64,000 nucleotides of DNA from Lunularia cruciata (lineage: Eukaryota > Streptophyta > Marchantiopsida > Lunulariales > Lunulariaceae). Both the position numbers and the translations under genes were made by a program. The notes below the pieces were generated by a model, which saw only the letters and a program-made list of their open reading frames with translations, was not told the origin of the DNA and ran no database searches. Positions within the stretch are counted from its first letter, which is position 1. The number at the start of each line of letters is the position of its first letter. Of this stretch, positions 1-10,699 are shown one piece after another. Location: contig OX419757.1 in the NCBI GenBank assembly GCA_948567375.1, positions 70,928,001-70,992,000 on the forward strand. The letters are read 5' to 3'.

Positions 1-2199
1 ATTACTACGAGAATCTTTAAATCTTTAAGGAGAAACGGTAGAGGAATGCCAGGAGTTTACAGAGCGTCTCTGCTGGTTTACTAGTAAGGTTGAATTAGCG
101 CGCCTGTCTCTGCTGGATGAGAGCTGGGGAGCACAAGGTTGGTGGCCAATCAGAGCGTCCGTGCCCATGTCCAAACATTATGGACTCTTGCTTATTATTA
201 TCAAATAGCACCTCTCTTACCGTACAACTGTTATTGCCTCAAACTCTTTCACTAAAGTGTGAGGGTCTTCCTCAATTTTTTGGGTAATTTTGCTGGTTAG
301 GGATGTGGTTAGCCATTCGAGTAGAAATGAATACCGAACTAGGAACAGAGTATGATAGTGCAACAGAGTAGCAAAATAGATCACACTCTAGTGCAAAACT
401 AAGAAACTCCTTCTTTGTCGGTCAAAATCGACGGTACAATAGATTGGAATTTTCAAGGTCGTCTACACCACCAATCGTAAGTCCGACTTCCAAAGAAATC
501 CCAAACTTTGGGTCTTCCGTGAAGAGTTCACGCGGTATCAAAAGTGAGGATTCGTCTTCCTCGGTGATCGACCTCGAAGGTGTTTTGTGATGCAGGTGTT
601 TGGAGCACTCGTCGTGAAATGGTTCCCAACGAACCTCTTCTTCTCTTCGTGACGGCAGGTCCTCCTCTGTCAACACAGGCTACAACAGAGCAATTAGATT
701 AGCGGAGTGTGAAACAAGTTATGTTTTTGAGTCTGATTTTGCCTTCCTGCAAGGACCGACGCCTAATTGTAAGTAAATTCAGTGTCCACTATTCTTCCCT
801 TCCCCACAAGACGATGAAGATCGACTTGAGCTTTTCTCTCCATGATTGCATCTCTCTTCTTCGTGACTTCTGAATTCTTTCAAGTGATCGGAATGGCCCT
901 TGTTATTTGATTACCCGGTGACATTCATTGTCCCATCTACTTCTCCTCTAACCATTCCAAGAAATGCATCCCCAGGAACGGCACAACAAAGTACGCGACA
1001 ATCCAATGTCCCCACGCACTAATGATAAAATGATAAGAACAATTTGTTCCCACGGGAGTGAGGCTTGGAAACGACTAGATTTGAAGAAGTGACACAATGT
1101 CATGGTTCGTTTATTGTTACCTATTCAACCTCGTGGGTAGGAACTACTTCTCGAAAAGTGTAGACTCACCCACAGCGGTGCTCTATAGAAAAGGAAATTA
1201 AAATTACTTTCAATAAAGTTCTAGTCCAAATGAGAGTTCTAGTCCAAATGTGCTCTTCAATTCATGCCAAAGGCCTCTTCTCCCTGAAAATCCTTTTTAC
1301 CCCAAGTCTAGTTCCACCTTGAAGGTCGTTTCACCCCAAAGATCACTCTGATGATTTCATGTCACTCTGATGATTTCATTGATTATGTTCCAAAAGGCAC
1401 AACACAAAAAAATCATGACATTGACGGTCTACTTGGCTTCTATTTAGTGGTACTTCCAATGTTCCCAAAACCCTTCTATGCATCATCTTGTATCTTCATA
1501 AGTCTAGGGATATCTTGTCCTAGAATGATGCAAATTCATTGATAGGTTTCAAGCACACATTACAACTATAATGTTCTTCACCTCTACTCAAAACAACATA
1601 CAATAAAGAATGAAAAGTATACTCAATTCAATACTAGGATCAGGGAGATCCTTGCGATCAAAATTTAAATTATGTAGGGTGAAAAAATTGGATTGAAAAT
1701 CATATATATATAAATATAAATAAAATTTTTTTCCTTACCTCTTGATGAAGAGATTCAATAGCTAAGGGATGTTGGAATTCTTCTAATTACACTTACATCA
1801 CTCATTGCTAATCCTATCTGATCTTTACTAACTGAATTAAGAGCTACCTATGCAACTTGAGATCACTCATAATGGTTCTGTGTCACTTTCTCAGTTGAAT
1901 TTAAATTTAATTCACTTGTCAAAGATCTTTGGCTTACAAAGTTGTCATGTTGAAAGTATTCTATGCCAAAGGTCTTCCTATTTGAAGGTGTCTTTTAGGC
2001 CAAAGGTATGTAAAACTATGAAAGTCTTTGACACCAAACCTTTCTTGTATGTCAAAGATATTCTATACTTAACATATTTTTATTATTTACATTTTGCCAA
2101 GTGTTCTCTTTGTCCTAAAGACTTAGTGTAAAGAACTACCTTTGTCTCTACAAAGTCTAATGATAATTTTTACCATGCTCTTGTAATCCTCAAAATTCA
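1..2199. other. Non-coding flank, no recognisable gene
   Basis: AT-rich sequence with short open frames only. The longest (422-676, minus, 84 codons, GTG start) has no motif I recognise and no flanking gene signals, so I do not call it a gene. Around 1260-1340 and 1925-2060 there is a loose recurrence of a 'ccaaagg/ccaaagt' motif that may be an old degenerate repeat. Confidence 0.5.
1217..1380. repeat. Two short tandem duplications
   Basis: Near 1217-1250 an ~18-bp unit containing agttctagtccaaatg occurs twice in tandem. At 1343-1380 a 19-bp unit (tcactctgatgatttcatg) is repeated head to tail with one end mismatch. These look like replication-slippage duplications in non-coding DNA. Confidence 0.7.
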
Positions 2200-3563
2200 T
2201 GAGCATGATATAGATGGACTCATTATTTTTGCCATATCATCCCTCAATTGCTCTAAGAGTTGGTTGAGCCATTTGTGAATATAGAATTTAGCTTCTAGGA
2301 TGTGTACTTGGGTCTTTAATTCCCTCAAATTGATCCATTGAGCTTGCTCTTGAACCAACTACTCAACAAGCTCTACCAATCAATCTCATGTTCATTCCAT
2401 ATGCGTCAAGATTTTGGTCTTCTCTCTAGTTAGCTACCTTTGGATCTGCTTCAGCTCTGCTAGCACTTCTTATCAAATTGCCATACAATCACTTTCTTGT
2501 CCTTTTCCTTCTCCTCCAACTTTGCGGTGAGTTTTGTGAGTTGAACCTTGGCAATTCTCTATACTTCTTGGTGTTACATATCTATGGCGACCATTACTCC
2601 TTTTATCTTCTTGATCTCTCCTCACATCAATCCCTCATCTTCAGCCTTAAATTGCTTATCCACCTCCTGTTGATGCTTGGATTCTTCTCAAATAAGGGAA
2701 TGGCTCCAAGTCCAAAAGAAGATAATATCTTGATTGCATAGTTAAGAAGGCATAGCAAAGAAACATCAACTCCCAAGGTTGTGGGAGTTAAAGCAGGGGC
2801 AAGTACTTTGGGACATGGGGACCAAAGCCAACCCAACACCAATGTACCTAATGAAGGGAGACCTCCAACTACAAGGAAGGGAGACCCTCCAAAGGTCTAT
2901 ACAAATGACCAACACAAAGTCTTTATACACATATAAAATATACAAAAATACTTAATGCATTGAGCTACCTTTACAACTCATTTGGATGGGTCAACTATCT
3001 GATTTGAGACATCAGTGACTACCTTCCACATAGAAGCTAACACGTCTTGGAATTGGTATGCTTCATAAGTTGATCCATCAGCTTGCCTAGTTGTTAGTTG
3101 AAGTACACCTTTGCATCTAATGCATAGATCTTAGACTTCAACTCCCTTGTTTTTGTTTGGTGAGTGCAAGTCAAGATTGACTTTGGAACATGCATGATGG
3201 TCTACCATGCTGCTCTTTTGACAGTCATGAGGATCCACATCCTCTCTACTTCCATGGCTTCTTGGATAGACTTTATCTCAACTTCCTATTGCACTTGTAT
3301 ACATGGAGTTTTTTCTAATCTGCCGATTCCTCAACCATCTCGATTAAGTCTACAATTCAACATTTGGCCATCCCCTCGAAAATTGATAGGCCAACTCTAC
3401 TTGTGAAGCCCAAAGTTGTACAATGGTCACTTCCTCCTTCAACGTAGTGATTTCTTCATTTTGAGCATACATTTATTCCTCATGTGCCTTCTTGAAATGC
3501 ATTAATGCTTGATTATGCTGGTTAGTTGTTATCTCCATCACACTGATTTGGGTTTTTCCATTT
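2200..3563 (-). pseudogene. Decayed coiled-coil reading frame
   Basis: On the minus strand several blocks read as charged heptad-like protein broken by stops. One block near 3563-3410 begins with an ATG and carries residues such as AQNEEITTLKEEVTIVQ after one TAA. A second near 3110-3050 reads like ELKSKIYALDAKV. A third near 2690-2480 has QQEVDKQFKAEDEG and LEEKEKDKK. The composition (K, E, Q, L) and spacing suggest a former coiled-coil protein, either a host gene remnant or the accessory/gag-like ORF of an old retroelement. I cannot identify the family. Stops and frame changes show it is not functional. Confidence 0.45.
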
Positions 3564-3611
3564 GCAACTCCGGCTTGGGTCTCTCCCAACATTCCTTCTC
3601 ATCTTTCTTCT

Positions 3612-4009
3612 TGTAACAATATGGAGTTTAACATTGTAGTTAGTAAGGCTAATGAAGTAGAGAATAAGCCAAATTAGCCCAGAATATTCTAGAAGCATCT
3701 ACGAAGCTTCTTGGGAAGCTTCACGACTAATTTAACTTGCACCCCAAGCAGGTAGCTTCTAAAAGCTTCTAACTAGCTTAGCTTATGAGCCAAGCAGGCA
3801 GATTTTAGAAGAAAATGTTAGTTAACTTGGCTTGCACTCTAAGAAAGCGGCTCAAGGAAACTTCTTGAGAAGTTTCTCAAGGTCCTTGTATGCTACCTAT
3901 AAATACCAAAGCCAAAGCTCATGCTAGGGATTCAGAGTTTTTCCACATTCAAGTGTTCCAATATGAGTTTCCATTCTCCTATTTCTCTCCTTGGTCTCAA
4001 TCTATTACA
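3612..4009 (+). repeat. A1 5' LTR
   Basis: Starts TGTAACAATATGG and ends ATTACA, directly followed by TTGGTATCAGAG. It contains a TATAAATA box before the leader and a perfect three-unit heat-shock element GAATATTCTAGAA at 3682-3694. It is similar over its whole length to the LTRs at 6916, 11268, 23669, 31376 and 53412. Confidence 0.85.
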
Positions 4010-4010
4010 T

Positions 4011-4022
4011 TGGTATCAGAGT
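4011..4022 (+). other. A1 primer-binding site (initiator Met tRNA)
   Basis: TGGTATCAGAGT directly follows the LTR. It matches the plant initiator-Met tRNA 3' end complement TGGTATCAGAGC except for the last base. Confidence 0.85.
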
Positions 4023-4031
4023 AGGAATGGG

Positions 4032-4247
4032 ATGGATGGAATTTATGGACCACAAAATCCACTTCCACCAAACCATTAGGATTTTTGTGTCCAAGTACTA
4101 CCAAAGTATTGTTTCACACAATTCATCAACTCACACTTTGGACATGATTTTCTGCATATGATCACCATATATGAGGAAACCTTGGTGCTTCCGATGGTAA
4201 CTTATGGAGAATGACAGACGTGCTACTTCTATCTATTTATAAATTAG
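4032..4247 (+). pseudogene. A1 leader ORF (pre-gag, 71 codons), decayed
   Basis: Starts MDGIYGPQNPLPPNH, then an in-frame TAG, with a further stop near the end. It terminates at the same codon as the intact copies at 7348-7563 and 31809-32024. It lies between the PBS and gag. Its function is unknown; see the finding on the conserved leader ORF. Confidence 0.6.
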
Positions 4248-4280
4248 ATAGATTACGGGTGGCGTGATAGAGTAGCAACC

Positions 4281-5165
4281 ATGGTGGCAATGCCTGATAT
4301 TATCCTTGCTATGCAACAACAAATTGAGCACCTTACTAGATTGTTGGATGAACAAGATCTTCAATGATAAGAGCACATAGAGAGAGTATCAATTTGAGAA
4401 GGAAAAGAGAAAATCCAATTCCCTAAACCCAAGGTGTTTGAAGGCAAGAATCTCTTGGGTGTAGTGGAGAATTTTTTGTTTAATTGTGAATGTTATTTTG
4501 AAGCTACCAATCTACAAGACAAGCAAAAACAGATTCTTTTGGCTTCTAGCCAATTGGATGGAGTAGCAAAGCTATGGTGGAGATTCCGAATGGAGCAAGC
4601 TGAACAACAAATTGTTACACCAATCTTGACATGGGCAGAATTCAAGAGTGCAATAATTAATTGGTTCCAAGCTTTAAATGCCACACGAGCTACACGGGAT
4701 AGGTTGGCAAAATTGAAACAGATTTGCTCTATAAGAAGTTACATCATGCAATTCCAGAACACCATCATGCAAATTCCAAATATCCTAAAAGGTGAAGCTT
4801 TGGATCAATTTGTGAGGGGCTTGAAGCTAAGAACCAAATTAGAGGTAACCATGCGAGAGCCACAATACTTGGAGGAAGCCATGTGGTTGGCCAAACATTT
4901 TGATTCCTTAGTTGCAAGAACTTGGTCTTGACCTTGACCTCAACAAAACCTACCAATACACTACACACGGGTGGAAGAGCCGGCACCAATGGAGATTGAT
5001 GCAATTCAACAAAGACCACTTGGCATTGCAGATAGAGAGAAACTAAGACAAAATGGTGGTTATTTTTATTGTCGCCAATTGGGACATTGCATTGCTGAAT
5101 GTCCACTCAAGAATAGGCGACCTCAACAAGTTGCCCAAATGGAGTTTATGGAGCAAAATGATTAG
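4281..5165 (+). pseudogene. A1 gag
   Basis: One frame from ATG 4281 to TAG 5163-5165, broken by internal stops (TGA after about 30 codons, TGA at 4929-4931 and others). The longest open block, 4434-4931, reads as a retrotransposon gag core with the typical LLASSQLDGVAKLWW, LDQFVRGL and WAEF elements. A CCHC zinc knuckle follows near 5068-5110 (CRQLGHCIAECP preceded by FY). It would have formed the virus-like particle. It is inactive because of the stops. Confidence 0.8.
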
Positions 5166-5189
5166 GGAAACGAGGAGTCTCAATAGGAG

Positions 5190-5640
5190 ATTTTGAGCCG
5201 CCTACAAGGAGCTCGATTAGTTACAATGGGATTGAAGGCTTGACCTATGCAAGTTTGCTTCACTTGCAAGGTACGATATCTAATCAGGGTTGTAGGATTT
5301 TGGAAGATTTTGGAAGTTTAGAGAATTGCATGTCTATGCAAGTAGCAAAGGAATTGAGTATTTCTATCAAACCAGTAATTAGAAGTAGATTGATGATGGC
5401 GGATGGTATAATGGGTTCTGGATTCCATACCTCGCATCTTGTTACCTTCAAGATTGGAAAAGAGTATTTAGAGTCTATGAACTTGTAGTGGCACCTCTAT
5501 ACTATGATATCATCCTAGATCTACCTTTGCTTGAACGTCATAAGGTTCAATTTAATTGGAACCAATGACAAATTCAAGTACAACACCAAGGTAGGAATTT
5601 CCAATGAGATTGTTTGGCACCTTTGAGTAAGAATAGTTAG
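5190..5640 (+). pseudogene. A1 aspartic protease
   Basis: The frame contains GCRILEDFGSLENCMS where intact family members have an ILVDSGS catalytic loop (seen at the gap edge near 32300). The catalytic Asp is kept but the DSG triad has become DFG. Downstream it keeps the HLVTFKIGKEYLES and YDIILDLPLLERHKVQF blocks typical of retropepsins. Stops at 5486 and beyond make it a pseudogene. Confidence 0.7.
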
Positions 5641-5820
5641 TTCTAAGATGGGAAGTTTGTCAAGAAGGTAACCATAGAGCAAGTCTTGAAGGGAGATGAG
5701 TCCCAAGATGGGAAGTTTGCCAAGAAGGCAACCACGGAACAAGCTTTGAAGAGAGATGAGTCCTTAGATGGGAAGTTTGTGAGTGTGGCAACCATAGAGT
5801 AAGCTTTGGATGAAGATAAG
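5641..5820 (+). repeat. Three 60-bp tandem repeats between protease and RT (A1)
   Basis: Three consecutive units of exactly 60 bp (5641-5700, 5701-5760, 5761-5820). Each encodes a 20-residue repeat with a DGKF core followed by KK-x-T-x-E-Q-A-L-K-x-DE. The same array, also three units of 60 bp, occurs in A2 at 8966-9145, so it is a family trait and not a local slippage event. The protein segment is highly charged and lies in the protease-RT linker. Confidence 0.9.
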
Positions 5821-5889
5821 TTTGTATTTGCGGTGTGGATCAAGCCAATTGCACAAGGAAAATCTGAGGAGGGCCAAGAGCCTCATCAA

Positions 5890-6910
5890 GCAATGGTTGA
5901 TTAGATAATTCACAAGTTTGCGGACTTGTTTTCAGATGATCTGCCAAAGGGATTACCCTTTGATCGTGATATGCTATTCAAGATCTAATTATTGCCAAGG
6001 TGTACTCCAATGAGTAGACCAATCTATCGGCTCCCACCAAAGGAGTTAGAGGAGTTGCAAATAACACTTACGGAGTTGTTGGAGAAGGACTTCATACAAC
6101 ATAGTACCTCTCCTTGGGAAGTACCGGTACTATTTGTTCCAAAGAAGGATGGAGGACGTTGTTTCTATATTGATTACCATGGGCTCAATAAGCAAATAGT
6201 GAAGAATGCATATCCCTTGCCTCGAATCGATGACTTGCTTGATCAAATAAGTGGAGCATGATACTTTTAGAAGTTGGATCTTTGCAATGACTATTGGTAA
6301 ATCTCTATCGATAGGAGGATGTGCAAAAGACTGCCTTTCCCACAAGGTATAGGCATTTCGAGTGGAGAGTTCTATCTTTTGGGCTCATTAATACTCCAAC
6401 AATCTTCATAGATCAGATGCATTGGGTGTTGGATGGACTATTGGATTGGTACGTGATGGTGTTCTTGGATGATATCTTAATCTATAGCAAGACAAAGGCA
6501 GAACACGTGAATCATATACAAGAAGTCTAAGATGATTATGACAATGAAAATTTTATTGCAAGAAATCAAAGTGTGCCTTTTGGCAAAAGGAGGTCACCTT
6601 CTTGGGTCACAAGATTTCATTGGAAGGATCAACATGGAAGAGGAGAAAATCAAGGCCATTGCTAATTGGCCAACTCCAAAGGATGCTACAAAAGTACGGG
6701 CATTTAATGGATTGGCCAGTTTTTACTGACGGTTCATCCATTATTATGCTCATGTGGCTGCACCATTGACTGACCTCTTGGGGAAGAACTTGAGCTTCCA
6801 ATGGACCACCAAACATGAAGAAGCATTCCAAAAGTTGAAACATATGGTGTCTTCAAGAACCATCTTTTAACCATATGATCCTCAACTATCTTGTGTGTTG
6901 ATTTTGATGC
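5890..6910 (+). pseudogene. A1 reverse transcriptase
   Basis: Recognisable RT blocks: [61 protein letters not shown], then the catalytic FLDDILIYS near 6465-6490 and the thumb LASFY. Frameshifts at about 6260 and 6400 and several stops break it. Coding ends at 6910, where A2 is inserted in the start of RNase H, and resumes at 11698. Confidence 0.8.
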
Positions 6911-6915
6911 TTCTA
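6911..6915 (+). repeat. Target-site duplication TTCTA, left copy (A2)
   Basis: TTCTA immediately precedes the A2 5' LTR and is repeated at 11693-11697 right after the A2 3' LTR. A1's RNase H reading resumes there as ttctaactttgcaattgg, the same sequence that is uninterrupted in A2 itself near 10252. Confidence 0.95.
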
Positions 6916-7325
6916 TGTAACAATATGGAGTTTAGCGGCATAGTTAGTAAGGCTAACAAAGTAGAGAATAAGCCAAATTAGCCTAAAATATTCTACAAGC
7001 TTCTTAGGAAGCTTCCCAACTAGTTAACTTGTGCTCCAAGTAGGTAGCTTCTAGAAGCTTCTAGAAGCTTCTAACTAGCTTAACTTGTATGCCAAGTAGG
7101 CAGCTTCTAGAAGGAAGCTTCTTGAGAAGCTTCCTAGTTAACTTGGTTTGCACTCTAACAAAGTGGCTCGGGGAAGCTTCTTGAGACGCTTCTCAAGGGC
7201 TTTGTATGCTACCTATAAATACCAAAGCCAAAGCTCATGTTAGGCATTTGGAGCTTTCTCTCATTCAAGTGTCCCAATGTGAGTTTCCATTCTCCTATTT
7301 CTCTCCTCGGTCTTGGTCTTTTACA
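6916..7325 (+). repeat. A2 5' LTR with five-unit heat-shock element
   Basis: TG...CA ends, 410 bp. 7049-7071 is a perfect array of five alternating TTC/GAA units with 2-bp spacers (TTCTAGAAGC then TTCTAGAAGC then TTC). This lies about 143 bp upstream of a TATAAATA box at 7214-7221. Confidence 0.9.
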
Positions 7326-7326
7326 T

Positions 7327-7338
7327 TGATATCAGAGA
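7327..7338 (+). other. A2 primer-binding site
   Basis: TGATATCAGAGA, the TGGTATCAGAGC initiator-Met tRNA site with two changes, two bases after the LTR. Confidence 0.75.
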
Positions 7339-7347
7339 AAGAATAGG

Positions 7348-7563
7348 ATGGATGGAATTTATGGACCACTAAATCCATTTCCACCAAACCATTGGGATTT
7401 TCATGTCCAAATATTACCCAAACATTGTTTCACACAATTCATCACCTCACGCTTTGGGCAAGATTTTCTGCATATGATCACCATGTTTGAGGAACCCTTG
7501 ATACTTTTGGTTGTAACTTATGGAGAATGGTGGACGTGTTGCATCTATGTGCTAATCAATTAG
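7348..7563 (+). CDS. Conserved leader ORF, 71 aa (family A)
   Basis: An intact 71-codon frame starting with ATG at 7348, ten bases after the PBS, and ending with TAG before gag. It begins MDGIYGPLNPFPPNHWDF and ends TCCIYVLIN. The same frame, start and stop are kept in the A4 copy (31809-32024 and its mirror). A diverged 73-codon counterpart sits in the same place in element B (52037-52258). It has no known domain that I recognise, no signal peptide and no zinc knuckle. It could be a small structural or regulatory protein, or the N-terminal part of gag reached by readthrough. Confidence 0.6.
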   Translation: MDGIYGPLNPFPPNHWDFHVQILPKHCFTQFITSRFGQDFLHMITMFEEPLILLVVTYGEWWTCCIYVLIN

Positions 7564-7596
7564 ATAAATTGGGAGTAAGGGGATAGAGTAGTAGCT

Positions 7597-8540
7597 ATGG
7601 TGGCAATACCAGACATTATCCTTGTGATGTAGCAACAAATTGAGCACCTTACTTGACTGGTGGATGAACAAGATCAGCAACGACAAGAACATATAAAGAG
7701 AACGCCAATTCGAGATAGAGAAGATTGCATTTGATTTCCAAAACCCAAGGTGTTTGAAGGCAAGAATCTTTTGGGCACAATGGAGAACTTTTTGTTTGAT
7801 TGCAAATGTTACTTTGAAGCCACCAATCTTCAAGATGAACGCAAATAGATTCACTTGGTCTCTAGTCAATTAGATGGTATGGCAAAACTTTGGTGGCAAT
7901 TCCGAGTGGAGCAAGCAGAATGATAGATTGTTGCACCAATTTTGACATGGGCAGAATTCAAGGATGCAATATTGGGTTGGTTTCAAACTATAAAAACCAC
8001 CCAAGCCGCACAAGATAAATTGGCGGAGTTGAAGCAAGTTGGCTCAATAAGGAGCTACATCACACAATTTTAGAACATCATCATGCAGATTCTAAATATA
8101 CAAGAAGGTGAAGTTCTAGATCAATTTGTGCGGGGATTGAAGTCACAAACCAAATTGGAGGTGACCATGTGGGAACCACAAACATAGAAGAAGCCATGCA
8201 ATTGGTTAAGCGCTTTGATTCCTTGGTGGCAAAAAGTTGGTCTTGACTTTGACCTACACAAGGCCTACCAATACACTATGCACGGATAGAAGAACCGACA
8301 CCAATGGAGATTGATGCTATCCAACAAAGACCACTTAGTACAATGGATAGAGAAAGATTGTGATAAAATGGAGGTTGTTTTCTTTGTCGCCAAGTTGGAC
8401 ATTGCATTGCTGAATGCCCACTTAGGAATAGGCAACCTAGACAAGTTGCCCAAATAGAGTTTGTGGAATAGAATGATCAAGGAAACAAGGAATCCCAATA
8501 GGAGATTTCAAGCCGCCTATTAGGAGCTTGATTAGTTCCA
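7597..8540 (+). pseudogene. A2 gag
   Basis: Starts at the ATG matching A1 4281 (MVAIPDIIL). It carries the same gag core (KVFEGKNLLG, LVSSQLDGMAKLWWQFRVEQ, WAEFKDAILGWFQ) and a zinc knuckle region near 8380-8420 (FLCRQVGHCIAECP). At least six in-frame stops, most of them TAG or TGA where homologues have Gln or Arg codons. Confidence 0.75.
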
Positions 8541-8549
8541 ATGGGATTG

Positions 8550-8935
8550 AAGGATTGACCTATGCAAGTTTGCTTCACTTGCAAGGTACAATATCTAATC
8601 GGGGTTGTAGGATTTTGGTTGATTATGGAAGTTGAAAGAATTGCATGTCTATGCACGTAGTAAAGGAATTGGGCATTCCTATCAAGCCAGTGATTGGAAG
8701 TAGTTTGATGATGGTGGATGGTAGAAAGGGTTCTGTATTCCGCACCTCGTATCCTGTTACCTTCAAGATTGGGAAGGAGTATTTGGAGTCTATGAGGTTT
8801 GTAGTGGCACCTCTACACTATGATATCATTTTGGGTCTACCTTGGCTTGAACATCATAAGGTTCAATTTGATTGGACCCGACGACAAATTCAAGTACAAC
8901 ACCAAGGTATGAATTTCTGATTAGGTTGTTTGGCA
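8550..8935 (+). pseudogene. A2 aspartic protease
   Basis: The GCRILVDYGS loop keeps the catalytic Asp but has lost the DSG triad, and a stop follows. A long open block 8645-8920 carries MRFVVAPLHYDIILGLPWLEHHKVQFDW, typical of the retropepsin C-terminal half (Y-D-I-I-L-G-L-PWL). Confidence 0.7.
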
Positions 8936-8965
8936 CCTCTGAGTAAGACACCTAAGAATATTCAG

Positions 8966-9145
8966 TACCAAGATGGGAAGTTTGTTGAGAAGGTAGCCAT
9001 AGAGTGAACCTTGAAGGGAGATGAGTCCCAAGATGGGAAGTCTGCCAAGAAGGCAACCATGGAGTAAGCTTGGAAGAGAGATAAATCCTTGGAAGGGAAT
9101 TTTGTTAGTGAAGCAACCATAGAGTAAGCTTTGGAGGAAGATAAG
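8966..9145 (+). repeat. Three 60-bp tandem repeats between protease and RT (A2)
   Basis: Units 8966-9025, 9026-9085 and 9086-9145, in register with those of A1 at 5641-5820. Stops now interrupt units 1 to 3 at the Gln position of the 20-residue repeat. Confidence 0.85.
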
Positions 9146-9229
9146 TCTATATTTGCGGTGTGGATCAAGCCGATTGCACAAGGACAATCAAAGGAGGGCC
9201 AAGGGCTTCATCAAGCAATGGTTGATCGA

Positions 9230-10250
9230 TAGTTCAGGAGTTTGCGGACATATTTCTGGATGATCTACCAAAGGGATTACCTCTCAATTGAGGTATGCCC
9301 TTCAAGATCAAGTTATTGCCAAGGAGCACATTAATGAGTAGACCAATCTATCGGCTCTCACCAAAGGAGTTGGAGGAGTTGCAAAGAACACTTATAGAGT
9401 TATTGGATAAGGACTTCATACAACATAGTACCTCTCCTTGGGGAGCACCGGTACTATTTGTTCCAAAAGAAGGGATGGAGGACTTCATTTTTGTATTGAT
9501 TACCATGGGCTCAATAAGCAAACCGTGAAGAATGCATATCCCTTGCCTTGGGATCGATGACTTGCTTGATCAACTAAGTGGAGCACACTACTTTTCCAAG
9601 TTGGATCTTCACAGTGGCTATTGGCAAATTCCTATTGATAGAAAGGATGTGCAAAAGACTGCCTTTCACACAAGGTATTGGCATTTCAAGTGGAGAGTTC
9701 TACCTTTTGGACTCACTAATGTTCCAATGGTCTTCATGGATCAGATGCATCAAGTGATGGATAGACTATAGGATCGGTCTGTGGTGGTGTTCTTGGATGC
9801 TATCTTAATCTATAGTAAGACAAAGATAGAACACGTGAATCATGTACAAGAAGTCATAAGATGACTATGACAATGGAAATTTTACTACAAGAAGTCAAAG
9901 TGTACCTTTTGGCAGAAGGAGTTTACCTTCTTGGGTCATCAAAGGTCATAAGATCTCATCAAAGGGGATCAAGATGGAAGAAGAGAAATCAAGGCCATTA
10001 CTAATTGGCCGACCCCAAAGGATGCTACAGAAGTACGGGTGTTCAATAGATTGGCCAGTTTTTACCGATGATTCATCCACTATTATGCTCATGTGGTTGC
10101 ACCATTGACTGACCTCTTGGGAATGAGCTCAAGCTTCTAGTGGACCACCAAACATGAAGAAGCATTCTAGAAGCTGAAGCATATGGTGTCTTCAAGACCC
10201 ATTCTTCAACCATATGATCCTCAACTACCTTGCGTGGTTGATTTTGATGC
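9230..10250 (+). pseudogene. A2 reverse transcriptase, inactive site
   Basis: The blocks [52 protein letters not shown] and LPFGLTNVPMVFMDQM are present. Near 9790-9815 the catalytic motif reads VFLDAILIYS, so the second Asp of the FLDD box is Ala. This predicts no polymerase activity regardless of the frameshifts near 9465, 9540 and 9860. Confidence 0.8.
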
Positions 10251-10640
10251 TTCTAACTTTGCAATTGGAGCTATGTTGCAACAAAATTCCCAAATGGACT
10301 ACATCCCATTGCCTTTGTGTCTTGCTGATTAAATACAGCTAAAACAATTACTCTACTTGAGATCAGGAACAACCTGCAATGGTATAGGCCACCAAGGTAT
10401 ATAGGCATTATCTCTTGGGGAAACAAGTGATCATACAAATTGATCACAAGCCATTGTTGCAGACCTTACACTTGGAACACATGAAGAGTCAACATCATTG
10501 ATGGGAAGAACAACTCCAATTGTTTGACATCAAATTTGAGTACAAACCAGGTTGGTTTTATGTCATCCCTGATGCTCTATCACAATGACTTGATTTGAAG
10601 TCTCTTCTTCTCATCACGGTGGCAATTACGATGGTGTCAA
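10251..10640 (+). pseudogene. A2 RNase H remnant
   Basis: Continues from RT with FDASNFAIGAMLQQ, then frameshifts. The downstream blocks QIDHKPLLQTL, WWEEQLQLFDIKFEYKPG and PDALS can be read with interruptions. It matches the uninterrupted order of plant gypsy RNase H. Confidence 0.6.
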
Positions 10641-10699
10641 TTGACCTCAAGGTCCATAACAAGTTTTAGTCAGCTCTAAAATAAGATCACTTCTTCCAA

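Noticed and set aside
3607-3611. Target-site duplication for A1
   Set aside because: The left flank cttct and the right flank aaaag (24079-24083) do not match; I do not claim one.
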